Shown: positions 17,295 to 26,038 of the stretch, one piece after another
How the letters are laid out: each line of letters starts with the position of its first letter
How positions within the stretch are numbered: position 1 is the stretch's first letter
Assembly (NCBI GenBank): GCA_025459265.1
Contig: JALOQX010000063.1
Coordinates: 1 to 45,114 of the forward strand
From: Pirellulaceae bacterium
GTDB taxonomy: Bacteria; Planctomycetota; Planctomycetia; Pirellulales; Pirellulaceae
DNA length: 45,114 nucleotides
Direction: 5' to 3'
Notes under the pieces: generated by a model
The model's database searches: none
What the model saw: only the letters and a program-made list of their open reading frames with translations
Told to the model about the DNA's origin: nothing
Made by a program: the position numbers and the translations under genes

Positions 17295-17387
17295 GGGTAT
17301 CGCTCTCGGAGGTCGGTTGCCGGCCCGGCGGTGATGCCTCAAATATAGCGACTCACCCGCCCCGACAGACAGCCTATGCGCGGCAGC

Positions 17388-18404
17388 TCACAGCCATCCC
17401 TGCTGCCGGTACCAGTGGGCCGTCCACCGCAGCTGTTCTTCCAGCGACTGACGTGGGGCGAAGCCCAGGTCGCGCTGCGCCGCGGCGCACGAGCAGGCCC
17501 ACGAATCGGCCGTTGCTTCGCGGATCTTGTCGACATTCAGACTGAAGGCACGGCCGCGCCAGCGCCCCAGCAGCTCACCGACACCGCCACACAGCCACGG
17601 GATGGGTGTGGGGAAGTGCACATAGGCCGTGAAGCGGTTCCCCACCGCCGCGTGCAGCAGCCGGCCGAATTCCAGGTAGTCGGGGTGCTCGGGCCGACAG
17701 GCAAAGTAGTAGCCCTGACGGCAAGAACCGTCTCGTTCGGCCGCTGAAAGGCGCGATCCCTGCTGGGCCGCACGTTCGAGCAGCTCTACCAGGTCCTGCA
17801 CGTGAATCAGCGACAGCGGAGGCGAGGACAATCCGGCAATGGCATGGACGTGCCACCGCCGGACACTGCGGAACATGGGAAGCAGATCCTTGTCACCGGG
17901 TCCGAACACGATGCCCGGCCGCACCACGGTCGTCGGGACGCGGTCGGCCAGCTGCGCGGCGACCAGCTCGCCGGCGCGTTTGCTGCGCCCATAGTGCGAC
18001 ACCGGACGGGGGACCGCATCGTCCGGCTTGACGCTCCCGCGGTGCGTGGGGCCGGCGGCGGCAATGGAGGAGACGACCACGAGCACGGGCGGGGAGGATT
18101 GTGCCGCACAGGCTTTCGCCACATGGGCCGTGCCGCGACCATTGATCATCAGCAAGGTGGTGCGATCCAGGGCGCGGGTGAGTGCGGCGAGATGAAACAC
18201 GCAGTCGGCGCCGTGCACCGCTCGCTGCACGCCGTCCGGGTCCAGCAGGTCCGAGGTGCACAGTTCGACGTCCGGGTGCCGCAGCCCGTCGGTCCGCGAG
18301 GTCGGGCGAACCAGGCAGCGCACCCGGTGCCCGCGCTCGCGCAGCCAGCGCACCAGATGGCCGCCGATGAATCCGGACGCTCCTGTCACCAACACGTGTG
18401 CCAT
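17388..18404 (-). CDS. NAD-dependent epimerase/dehydratase-family reductase
   Basis: 338 aa, extended short-chain dehydrogenase fold. The N-terminal MAHVLVTGASGFIGGHLVRW has the GxxGxxG NAD(P) loop. The catalytic Tyr-Lys pair is in SHYGRSKRAGE (near residue 139-143), with VVSSIAAAGP supplying the Ser position, and VVRPGIVFGPGD is the usual substrate-side motif. It lies 6 bp after a second, divergent member of the same superfamily, so the two are surely co-transcribed. Substrate cannot be read; relatives include dihydroflavonol-reductase-like, 3-beta-HSD-like and lipid-linked reductases such as the ceramide reductase CerR. The nearby acyltransferase and ketosynthase make a lipid substrate plausible. 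Confidence 0.88.
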   Translation of the reverse strand: MAHVLVTGASGFIGGHLVRWLRERGHRVRCLVRPTSRTDGLRHPDVELCTSDLLDPDGVQRAVHGADCVFHLAALTRALDRTTLLMINGRGTAHVAKACAAQSSPPVLVVVSSIAAAGPTHRGSVKPDDAVPRPVSHYGRSKRAGELVAAQLADRVPTTVVRPGIVFGPGDKDLLPMFRSVRRWHVHAIAGLSSPPLSLIHVQDLVELLERAAQQGSRLSAAERDGSCRQGYYFACRPEHPDYLEFGRLLHAAVGNRFTAYVHFPTPIPWLCGGVGELLGRWRGRAFSLNVDKIREATADSWACSCAAAQRDLGFAPRQSLEEQLRWTAHWYRQQGWL

Positions 18405-18410
18405 AACTGC

Positions 18411-19418
18411 TTATGCGAGGTCCTGCGCGCGCAGCCACTCCCAACTGTCGCGCAGGGTGTCTTCCAAAGGCCGGATGTGGTACCCGAGCTCCCGTTGAGC
18501 GCGGACGCTGCTGAAATAGTGATACTGATCGGAGAGCCGGATGGCGGCCGAGTTCACGTCGGGCTCCTGTCCGGTGAGGCGGCCCCACAGGTCACCCGCC
18601 GCGCCCGCCGCTTTACGGAGCAGTGGTCCGCAGCGTGCCACGGGTCGCCGGGCTTGGGCGATGTCCGCGAACTGCTGCCACAGGCGGAGGTAAGTCAGGT
18701 TGTGCCCGGCCAGCACGTAGCTGCGCCCGGCCGGTGCGCCGGCCAGCGCGGCGATGATGGCCTGGGCGACATCGCGCACGTCGCAGACGGAGATGCCACC
18801 GGCCGGCGCCAGCGGCGTGAAGTGGCGCACCACCTCGACGAACATCCGCCCGGACGACGGTTTCCAGTCCCAGGGGCCGAACATCAGGCTGGGATTCACG
18901 ATCACGGCCGCCAGACCCCGCTCGGCCTCCTCCCGCACGCAGCGCTCCGCAGCTTGTTTGCTCAACACGTACGGGCAGGCCACGTTGGGACCCGCCACCC
19001 ACTCCTCATCCGCCAGCCGCTGCGGCGTGCCGTGGCCCAGGGCGTTGATGGTCGAGACGTGGACCAGCCGGATCCCCGCCGCCCGTGCCGCCTGCGCCAC
19101 GTGACGCGTGCCCGCATGATTGACCGACTCGTGCACGTCGGCGTGGTGCCACCCGAGTCCCACGTACCCGGCCGCGTGCACGACGCCGCTGATGCGGTCG
19201 AGAGCTGCCGACAGCGTCGCGGCGGAGGTCACGTCGCCCGGGACGATCTCCACGTCCAGCCCGGTGAACGGACGCGTGGCCTGCGGGTCGCGCACGAGCA
19301 CCCGGACGCCGACACCGCGCTCGACCAGCGCCCGCACGACGTTGTTCCCCACCAGGCCGGTGGCGCCGGTGACCAGCACCCGTTCCAGCGACGGCGACAA
19401 AGGGATCGTGGCGGACAT
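18411..19418 (-). CDS. NAD-dependent epimerase/dehydratase-family reductase (HpnA-like)
   Basis: 335 aa. After a short leader, ERVLVTGATGLVGNNVVRAL gives the NAD(P)-binding loop, then VVHAAGYVGLGWHHAD, NHAGTRHVAQAAR, VHVSTINALG, the Tyr-Lys pair in CPYVLSKQAAE, and VNPSLMFGPWDWKPS. This pattern resembles the dihydroflavonol-4-reductase/HpnA group of extended SDRs, members of which appear in hopanoid, sterol and other lipid loci. It is the first gene of the minus-strand run and is divergent from the acyltransferase gene across 107 bp. The downstream epimerase starts 6 bp after it. Exact reaction unknown. Confidence 0.88.
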   Translation of the reverse strand: MSATIPLSPSLERVLVTGATGLVGNNVVRALVERGVGVRVLVRDPQATRPFTGLDVEIVPGDVTSAATLSAALDRISGVVHAAGYVGLGWHHADVHESVNHAGTRHVAQAARAAGIRLVHVSTINALGHGTPQRLADEEWVAGPNVACPYVLSKQAAERCVREEAERGLAAVIVNPSLMFGPWDWKPSSGRMFVEVVRHFTPLAPAGGISVCDVRDVAQAIIAALAGAPAGRSYVLAGHNLTYLRLWQQFADIAQARRPVARCGPLLRKAAGAAGDLWGRLTGQEPDVNSAAIRLSDQYHYFSSVRAQRELGYHIRPLEDTLRDSWEWLRAQDLA

Positions 19419-19464
19419 GCCCCTCCCCCCGGCACGCTCCCCGCGGAAGCGTTTCCTACGGTGG

Positions 19465-19494
19465 TTGACGATCAGCGAAGGTTCCCCCTAGAGT
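19465..19494 (+). promoter_or_regulatory. candidate promoter for the GNAT-like acyltransferase gene
   Basis: TTGACG (19465-19470, 5 of 6) and TAGAGT (19489-19494, 4 of 6) are separated by 18 bp, in the 107-bp divergent gap. A start near 19501 would give a leader of about 25 nt. Motif match only. Confidence 0.4.
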
Positions 19495-19525
19495 AATCGC
19501 TTGCCTGCACGGGGGGAACCAGCGG

Positions 19526-20656
19526 ATGGGCGACTTGACGATTCGGGCCGTGGCATCGCGACGCGACCGGCAGCAGTTTGTCCTGCTGCCGTGGTCGCTC
19601 TATCGCGGTGATCCCCACTGGGTTCCCCCGTTGCGGCGCAACCTCGAAGAGCTGGTGGGCTTTCGCCACCATCCGTTTCACGACGTGGCCGATGTCCGCA
19701 CCTGGCTGGCGTGGCGTGACGGGCGGCCGTGCGGGCGGATTGCCGGGATCGTCAACCGTGTTCACAACCAGAAGTACAACGAGCAGCGTGGGTTCTTCGG
19801 GTTCTTCGAGTCGGTGGATGATCCCGCGGTGGCGCACGGGCTGCTTGACGCTGTGCGCGCCTGGCTCGCCGAACAAGGAATCACGCTGTTGCGCGGGCCG
19901 ATCAACCCGTCGTTGAACTATGAAGTCGGCTTGTTGATTGACGGGTTCGATTCGTCGCCGACATTCATGATGACGTACAATCCGCCCTACTACGCGCGGT
20001 TGATCGAATCCTACGGGTTCACCAAGTCCCAGGACCTGTACGCGTTCTGGGGGCATGTCGACATGCTCGCCACGCTCGACCGCAAGCTGGAATTTGTCGT
20101 GCGGGAGGCGACGCAGCGGTTTGATATCGAGCTGCGGTGTCTGGATCGCAAGCGGTTCAACGAGGAAGTCCGCACGTTTCTCCACATCTATAACGCGTCG
20201 CTGGAGGGGACCTGGGGGTTCACCCCACTTTCGCCGGGCGAAATCGACCATATGAGCGCGTCGCTGCGGCACTTGATTGTGCCGGAACTCACGACCGCCG
20301 CAGTCGTCAACGGGCGCACCGTGGCGGCCGCCTTTGGCCTGCTGGACTACAACCCGCGCATCAAGCGGATCGACGGCCGCCTGTTTCCCTTCGGGTTTCT
20401 GCGGCTGCTCACGCGCCGCCGGCAGATCAAGCGGATCCGGCTGATCAGCACGAACGTCCTGCCGGAGTACCAGCGGTGGGGCCTGGGCGTCGTGGTGCTG
20501 GCGCGCCTGGTGCCGGAGGCGCTGAAGTGGGGGATCGAGGAGGCGGAATTCTCGTGGGTGCTCGAATCCAATCACCTGTCCTTCAAGTCCCTGCAGCGCG
20601 GCGGCGCAAAGCTGGCCAAGACCTATCGGATCTACGACTACCCCGGTGCTGACTAG
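19526..20656 (+). CDS. GNAT-like acyltransferase, YghO type
   Basis: 376 aa, roughly twice a simple GNAT. Recognisable stretches are SLYRGDPHWVPPLRRNL, FHDVADVRTWLAWRDGRPCG, RIAGIVNRVHNQKYNEQRGF followed by FGFFE, LLRGPINPSLNYEVGLLIDG, MTYNPPYYARLIESYGF, and a C-terminal GNAT half with RRQIKRIRLISTNVLPEYQR, FSWVLESN and LAKTYRIYDYP. This is the family of E. coli YghO, commonly annotated GNAT N-acetyltransferase; the bacterial ceramide synthase bCerS of Caulobacter is, to my knowledge, a protein of this general type. No signal peptide. A ketosynthase gene follows 14 bp downstream, and two epimerase-family reductases are divergent upstream. That supports acyl transfer in a lipid pathway, but serine palmitoyltransferase is absent from the window. 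Moderately sure of the family, unsure of the substrate. Confidence 0.82.
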   Translation: MGDLTIRAVASRRDRQQFVLLPWSLYRGDPHWVPPLRRNLEELVGFRHHPFHDVADVRTWLAWRDGRPCGRIAGIVNRVHNQKYNEQRGFFGFFESVDDPAVAHGLLDAVRAWLAEQGITLLRGPINPSLNYEVGLLIDGFDSSPTFMMTYNPPYYARLIESYGFTKSQDLYAFWGHVDMLATLDRKLEFVVREATQRFDIELRCLDRKRFNEEVRTFLHIYNASLEGTWGFTPLSPGEIDHMSASLRHLIVPELTTAAVVNGRTVAAAFGLLDYNPRIKRIDGRLFPFGFLRLLTRRRQIKRIRLISTNVLPEYQRWGLGVVVLARLVPEALKWGIEEAEFSWVLESNHLSFKSLQRGGAKLAKTYRIYDYPGAD

Positions 20657-20670
20657 CCGCGGGTGCTGCC

Positions 20671-21890
20671 ATGGATTCCATACCGAGTGTTGTGATTACC
20701 GGCGTCGGCGTCGTCAGTCCGATTGGCATCGGCCAGGAGGCTTACTGGGAAGCGCTGCGCCAGCAGCGCAGCGGCGTCGGGCGTCTGGCCTCCGCCGGGG
20801 CTCTGAATCTGCCGCTGAGCATCGGGGCGGCCATCCCGGCGTTCGACCCGAAACAGTACGTGCAGCCGCGCAAGGCGCTGAAGGTCATGTCGCGGGAAAT
20901 CCAGACGGGCTTCGCCGCAGCGGGGCTGGCGATGGAACACGCCGCGCTGACGCCGGGCCAGATTGCGCCGGAACGGCTGGGCGTCGTATTCGGGAGCGAG
21001 ATGCTGTACTGCGAGCCCGACGAGATGGTGGCGGTCTACCACCGCTGCATGGAACAGGGCCGGTTTCATTTTGAGCGCTGGGGCCGCGTGTTTCAGGCGG
21101 AAATGTACCCGCTCTGGATGCTGATGTATCTGCCGAACATGACCGCCTGCCACGTGGGGATTGCGCACGACTCCAGGCGCTGATCGAATCCGTGCTGATC
21201 ATCCAGCGCGGGCAGGCGGACGTGATGCTGACCGGCGGGAGCAGCTCGCGGCTGAACCTCACCACGATGCTCTATCGCGGCATCGACCGCCTGTCGCGAC
21301 GCATTGACCTGCCGGCCGAAGCCTGTCGGCCGTTCGATGCGACGCGTGATGGGGTGGTCAACGGGGAAGGGGCCGCCGTGTTCGTGTTGGAACGCGAGGA
21401 CACGGCGCAGGCGCGCGGCGCGCGGATCCTGGCCCGCATCGCCGGCTGGGGCCTCGCCTGCGGCAATCCGCAGGCGCACACGCATTCCCACCGCCAGGCC
21501 ATCATCCGCTCCCTGGAACACGCGCTCACCCGCTCGCAGTGGACGCCGCGCGATGTGGGACATGTCAACGCGCATGCCGCCGGCAGCGTGGAGGACGATC
21601 CCCTGGAAGCGCAGGCGATCCAGGCGGTGCTGGGGGACGTGCCGGTGACCGCGCCCAAGAGTTACCTCGGCCAGTCCGGCGCGGCGTGTGGCGCGGTGGA
21701 AATGGTGGCCAGCGTGCTGGGCCTGCACCACGGACTGATCCCCACCACGCTCAACTACGCCCACCCGGACCCGGCCTGCCCGGTCAATGTCGTCCGCGGT
21801 GATCTGCAGCGGGCCGAGCGGGCCACGGCCGCCGTGCTCAGCCAGGCCAACACCGGACAGACCGTGTGCGTGACCCTGGCGGCGGATTGA
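20671..21890 (+). pseudogene. beta-ketoacyl-ACP synthase, frameshifted by internal deletion
   Basis: Two frames together make one ketosynthase. Frame 1 (20671-21183) has SVVITGVGVVSPIGIGQEAY and the nucleophile region NMTACHVGIAHD, then hits TGA. Frame 2 begins in the middle of the protein (LQALIESVLIIQRGQADVML, coding from 21171) and runs to 21890 with CRPFDATRDGVVNGEGAAVF, VNAHAAGSVEDDPLEAQAI and APKSYLGQSGAACGAVE. The frames abut at 21171 with no overlap, and about 15 residues usually found after the nucleophile loop are missing, so a deletion of roughly 40-50 nt (1 mod 3) is the simplest cause. The second usual KS His (GHxxGAA) is Gln here. It lies 14 bp after the acyltransferase gene and ends 8 bp before the convergent RND gene. 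Either a true pseudogene or an assembly error. Confidence 0.85.
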
Positions 21891-21898
21891 TACGCCCC

Positions 21899-24800
21899 TC
21901 ACGGATGCGAATTGTCGCGGCGGACGAGCCGTGACGCGGCGGAACGCCCTTCCCGCCGCGCAACGTGCATCGCCGCCACGCTGCCCGCCTCATGTGCCGC
22001 GGAGCTCGCCGCACTGCTCGGATCCGCCGCCTGCCCGGCAGGTGGCATTGACCCAGCGTCCTTGGGACAGACGAATCGGCCCAGCGGACCGGCCAGCAGG
22101 GCGGGGAGCAGGATCAGGTCGCCAATCAGCGCGGCGAGGAGCAGCGTGAGCATCATGACGCCGAACCGCTGCGTGGGAGTGAACGTGCTCAACGCAAAGA
22201 CCGACAGCCCCAGCCCGCTGATGAGCGTGGTCTGGGTCATGGCGACGGACACCCGGCCGTAGGCGGCCTTGATGGCGGCGCGGCGGTCGAGTCCCGCGCG
22301 GATCGCGCGCCGAAACCAGGTAAGGAAGTGGATCGTGTCGTCGACCGCCACGCCCATCGCCACGCTGGCCGTCATCATCGTCCCGATATCCACCACCACA
22401 TTCAGGTGCCCCATCGCGCCGAAGATCACGATCACCGGGAAGATGTTCGGTATCATCGACACCAGCCCCCCGCGGAAGTTGAGCAGCTGCCGGCGGCCGG
22501 ATCGCAGCAGGATCATCATCACCGCGGCGATCATGACGAACGCCCACCAGATGCTGTCGATCAGGCTGTGCAGCAGCGTGCGCTGGGCCTTGTAGACGAT
22601 CGGCACCACGCCGGTGTAGGTGACGTGGATCGGCCGGCCCAGTTCCTTGGCCGTTTCCCCGTTGCGCAGATCGTAACCGTGCTCGCGGGCATCCACGACC
22701 TGGCGGGCGTGCTGGCGAATGAAGTCCAGGTCATAGTCGGGGTGGTCGCGCACGACGACCACGCAGTCGAACGAGGCCAGCGTGGCTGCCCAGGCCGCGG
22801 ACCGGGAATTCTCCTGCAGCGGATTGCGGAGCGGGTCCTGCCAGGCGATATACCGCTTGGGCGTCCGTCCTCCCCGCTTGCCCTGATACCCCTTGGCCCG
22901 CAGCAGGTCCCCCAGCACGCGGGCAAACACCCGATCGACTCCCAGCTGCTCGTCGCTCAGCTGACGCATTCCCGCCTTCGCCGCCGCGTCACCGGCCGGC
23001 ACCGCGGTGCGCCCGGATTCTTCCCGCGGATCAGCCGCCCCCAGCACCGCAATCCGCGTGTCGTTCCAGCGCAGGCGCGGATCCGGCACGTCCGCACGCT
23101 GCGTCTCCACGGCCCGCAGGATCACGTCGCGGAACTCGTACGCCCGCAAGACCGGCTCGACGACGCGTTTGAGTTCCGACACAAACTGGCCGTAATCGAC
23201 GTCGTTCAGGGCACCCAGGCGCACGCTGATGCGCCACAGTTCCGTGCCGTCTGGTTCGATCGCCAGATAGCTCTCCTGTCGCAACCGCGGGCGATGCTGC
23301 TCCAGAATCGAGTTGGTCGTGGCGCGCTGGGAGTCGAGCGGGTCGAGGATCGGCGGCGTGAACGTCGCCGCCGAGAGACCACGCCCCACCACTCCTTGCC
23401 CGCGCTCGCCGAACACCTCTTCGACCGCCTGCTGCACGTGGGCCGTCAGCTCGATCCGCTCCAGGAAGTTGTACTGGTAAGTCCGTGCAAGTTCCTGTTC
23501 GGGAGTGGGCGCGGCCAGCGACTGCAGTTCTTCCGCCGTCGGATACTGACTGGCCTTGTCGACGCGGATCACCAGCTCCATCGGGACCAGCTTGCCGACG
23601 TGATCTTCCAGCCAGCGGTAGTCACGGATGATCTTGGCATCCTGGTCGAACAGCTTGAGCAGCTGGATGGAGGTGTTGAGCTTGGCAATGCCCAGGCCGA
23701 ACGCAACCATCAGGACACCGGTCGTCGCCGTGACCCACCCGTGGTGATCGACCACCCAGTTACCGACCGACTGCCACGCGGCCTCGATGCGGTGATGCAG
23801 ACTTTTCTTTCCATCCGCGTCGTGGTGCGGTTCGTAGCGCGGCGGCCACAGCTGCAGGGCCGACGGCAGGTAGCTGAAGAGGATCGCGAGCGTCGCCATC
23901 ACGCCGATGGCCGAGAACAACCCGAACTTGCGGATCGGATAGATGTTGCTCTGGCACAGCGACAACAGTCCCAGGGCGGTGGTCAGCGCCGCCAACGTGC
24001 ACGGGATGGCCGCGTGCGCCAGCGCCCGCATCGGCGCGCCCTCCAGGCCCCGCTCCAGCGAGGTCTCCCGGTAGTAGTTGACGATGTGCACGGCGCCGGA
24101 GAGCCCCAGGACGTAGATCAGGGAGGGCATCGAGAGCAGGATCGCGTCCACGCTGCTCCCGGTCCACCACACAATCGACAGGCTCATGATCGCGCTGACA
24201 CCGCCGACCAGGAAGATCATCAGCGTCACGGTGACGCGGCGGAAACAGAGATAGCCCAGCCCGATGCCGATCAGCGCGGAGAATCCGACGAGTCGCACCA
24301 GTGTGATCTGGCCTTCTTCGTCGATCGCCACATTGTCGACCGGCGGCCCGCCCATGCGGAGCACCTTGCCGGTCGCATCCACGTGCCGCACCAGCGGCAT
24401 GACCGGCGGTTTGACCGGCGCCTGCACGCCCGACTCCTCCGCCAGGTCCACCAGCTTGCCCTGCGGTTTGCCCAGCAGCCCGCGGCCGATCACACGCCGC
24501 AGATCGTGCGTCCCGGCTGGACTGAGGGTGACCATAATGCACGTTTGCAGCCCCGGCGGGTCGACCTGCAGCGCTCCCCACAGCGCCTCCCAGTGCTCTT
24601 CCTTCTCTGAGAGCGACGCGGCCAGCAACGCGGTACGATCGCCGTCGTAACGGCTGCTGACCAGCTGCTCGACATACGTGTCGACCGTCTGCTGCCAGTC
24701 GCGGGGAAGCTGCGCGAGCTGGGCGGCGGGCAGCCACCGCGCCAAGTCCTCCGCGGTCCAGGCAAACCGCTCGTACGGCTCGGGACCGAACAAGGTCCCC

Positions 24801-25615
24801 TTGAGGCGATCCAGCGCCCGTCGGCGCGCAATCTTCGCCCGCTCCTCGTCGGAATAATTGCCGATCGGCCACATCGCGCCGCCGGGAGCGGACATGTCGG
24901 CCAGCACGTCGGGACCGGTTGTGACAGTCCGCAACACGCGCGCGGTCAGACGCCGCGGGTCGTCGTGAAAGGGGTTCCGCGCCGTGGCGGTCGGCCCCTG
25001 GCCGAATCGTGCCACCAGGGTCCCCTCGACGGACGTGTCGCCCAGCACGCGGCGCTGAAACAGTCGGATCAGCGCTCCCAGCATGTTCGCTCGCCCGTGC
25101 CAGCGGTAGAGTTCGCCAGCGGGTGTGATGTAATACCAGCACTCGTCCGCACCGCGCAGCCACCGCTCCTGCCGACCGCCCCAGTCTTCGAAGTAGTCGC
25201 CGGTTGTGTACAGCCCGAGCTGGTCACCCCACTGGCGACCCCGTGTCAACTCGCGCTGCCGCTGCTGCCGCCTCTCCTCGGGCGAATCGGCCGGCAGGTC
25301 AAACCGCTCGTCCCCGATCAGTTCCTCGTCGTCCGGTTTGATCTCGTTCCGCAGCTTTTGCACGTACAGACGATAGCTCTCATCCCGCTCGGAACATCCT
25401 TCCCAGGTGAGCAATACAAACGACTGCTCACCCACGAAATGCTGCGCGAACCAAGTCAGCTCCTGCGTCTCCTCGAAGCTGTCGGGTAGCCAGTCCTTGA
25501 CGTTGTTCTCCATGCGTTGGAGCGACATCCGGGCTCCGCGCAGCCCGAAGGGCACCAGGAAGAACACGATACAGAGAATGAGCAGCGCGCGGCGCGCGAA
25601 GAAATCGACTCGCAT
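21899..25615 (-). CDS. RND/MMPL-superfamily exporter
   Basis: 1238 aa from ATG 25615 (MRVDFFARRALLILCIVFFL); an in-frame GTG at 25630 is the alternative, and both have only G-rich tracts close upstream. The layout is the two-fold RND pattern: TM1 at about 10-28, a large periplasmic loop (about 35-440, with MENNVKDWLPDSFEET), a five-helix block (about 445-615, with DAILLSMPSLIYVLGLSGAV), a second leading helix (about 640), a second large loop to about 1020, and a final five-helix block. The final block contains MGVAVDDTIHFLTWF with the acidic residues of the proton relay and MTQTTLISGLGLSVFALS. MMPL-type RND proteins commonly export lipids. It converges on the ketosynthase with an 8-bp gap. 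Substrate unknown; lipid export fits the neighbours. Confidence 0.9.
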   Translation of the reverse strand: MRVDFFARRALLILCIVFFLVPFGLRGARMSLQRMENNVKDWLPDSFEETQELTWFAQHFVGEQSFVLLTWEGCSERDESYRLYVQKLRNEIKPDDEELIGDERFDLPADSPEERRQQRQRELTRGRQWGDQLGLYTTGDYFEDWGGRQERWLRGADECWYYITPAGELYRWHGRANMLGALIRLFQRRVLGDTSVEGTLVARFGQGPTATARNPFHDDPRRLTARVLRTVTTGPDVLADMSAPGGAMWPIGNYSDEERAKIARRRALDRLKGTLFGPEPYERFAWTAEDLARWLPAAQLAQLPRDWQQTVDTYVEQLVSSRYDGDRTALLAASLSEKEEHWEALWGALQVDPPGLQTCIMVTLSPAGTHDLRRVIGRGLLGKPQGKLVDLAEESGVQAPVKPPVMPLVRHVDATGKVLRMGGPPVDNVAIDEEGQITLVRLVGFSALIGIGLGYLCFRRVTVTLMIFLVGGVSAIMSLSIVWWTGSSVDAILLSMPSLIYVLGLSGAVHIVNYYRETSLERGLEGAPMRALAHAAIPCTLAALTTALGLLSLCQSNIYPIRKFGLFSAIGVMATLAILFSYLPSALQLWPPRYEPHHDADGKKSLHHRIEAAWQSVGNWVVDHHGWVTATTGVLMVAFGLGIAKLNTSIQLLKLFDQDAKIIRDYRWLEDHVGKLVPMELVIRVDKASQYPTAEELQSLAAPTPEQELARTYQYNFLERIELTAHVQQAVEEVFGERGQGVVGRGLSAATFTPPILDPLDSQRATTNSILEQHRPRLRQESYLAIEPDGTELWRISVRLGALNDVDYGQFVSELKRVVEPVLRAYEFRDVILRAVETQRADVPDPRLRWNDTRIAVLGAADPREESGRTAVPAGDAAAKAGMRQLSDEQLGVDRVFARVLGDLLRAKGYQGKRGGRTPKRYIAWQDPLRNPLQENSRSAAWAATLASFDCVVVVRDHPDYDLDFIRQHARQVVDAREHGYDLRNGETAKELGRPIHVTYTGVVPIVYKAQRTLLHSLIDSIWWAFVMIAAVMMILLRSGRRQLLNFRGGLVSMIPNIFPVIVIFGAMGHLNVVVDIGTMMTASVAMGVAVDDTIHFLTWFRRAIRAGLDRRAAIKAAYGRVSVAMTQTTLISGLGLSVFALSTFTPTQRFGVMMLTLLLAALIGDLILLPALLAGPLGRFVCPKDAGSMPPAGQAADPSSAASSAAHEAGSVAAMHVARREGRSAASRLVRRDNSHP

Positions 25616-25630
25616 TTTCCCCCACAGCAC

Positions 25631-26038
25631 ACGCCCCAGAAGGGCGGTGTTTCCAGGCAGTCTTGGGCATTCTTAGGGTATCGGTCGACTCCCCAGGCGT
25701 CTACGGGAATCCGCATCAGGGCGGGCCGTTTTCAGGCCGATTCTGCCGAAATCCGGCCTGCTGCGGTGCCCTGCGGCGGATCAGGATGCGCGGCTTGCTC
25801 AACTTGCCTCAATCACTCAGGCTGCACAACGCATTGATGGTGCCATGATTACCCACACTCCGGCTGCGCCGCGAACCCTGGCCGGGACTTTACTGGTCTG
25901 GTACCATGCCCGGTTCAGGTCATCTCGCGCGTGGCGGGCGCACATACTGCGGACTCGACACCGCGCCGTCCGCGGTGATCGGTCGCCGCGCAGACGGAAG
26001 GTCCCCCAGACAAAGGTCCCTGGAGGGTAGGCAGGTCC
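25631..26038. other. divergent intergenic region, no gene seen
   Basis: This roughly 400-bp stretch separates the divergent RND exporter and SEC-C protein genes, so it should hold promoters for both. I see no strong -35/-10 pair, no long hairpin and no coding sequence with recognisable domains. It is slightly lower in GC than the genes. Confidence 0.5.

Noticed and set aside
21163-21192. Programmed ribosomal frameshift in the ketosynthase
   Set aside because: There is no slippery heptamer, the two frames do not overlap at the junction, and about 15 expected residues are missing, which frameshifting would not restore.
22328-24610. 760-codon plus-strand open frame opposite the RND exporter
   Set aside because: Composition is dominated by His, Arg and Gln with no recognisable domain, while the minus strand gives a complete RND protein.
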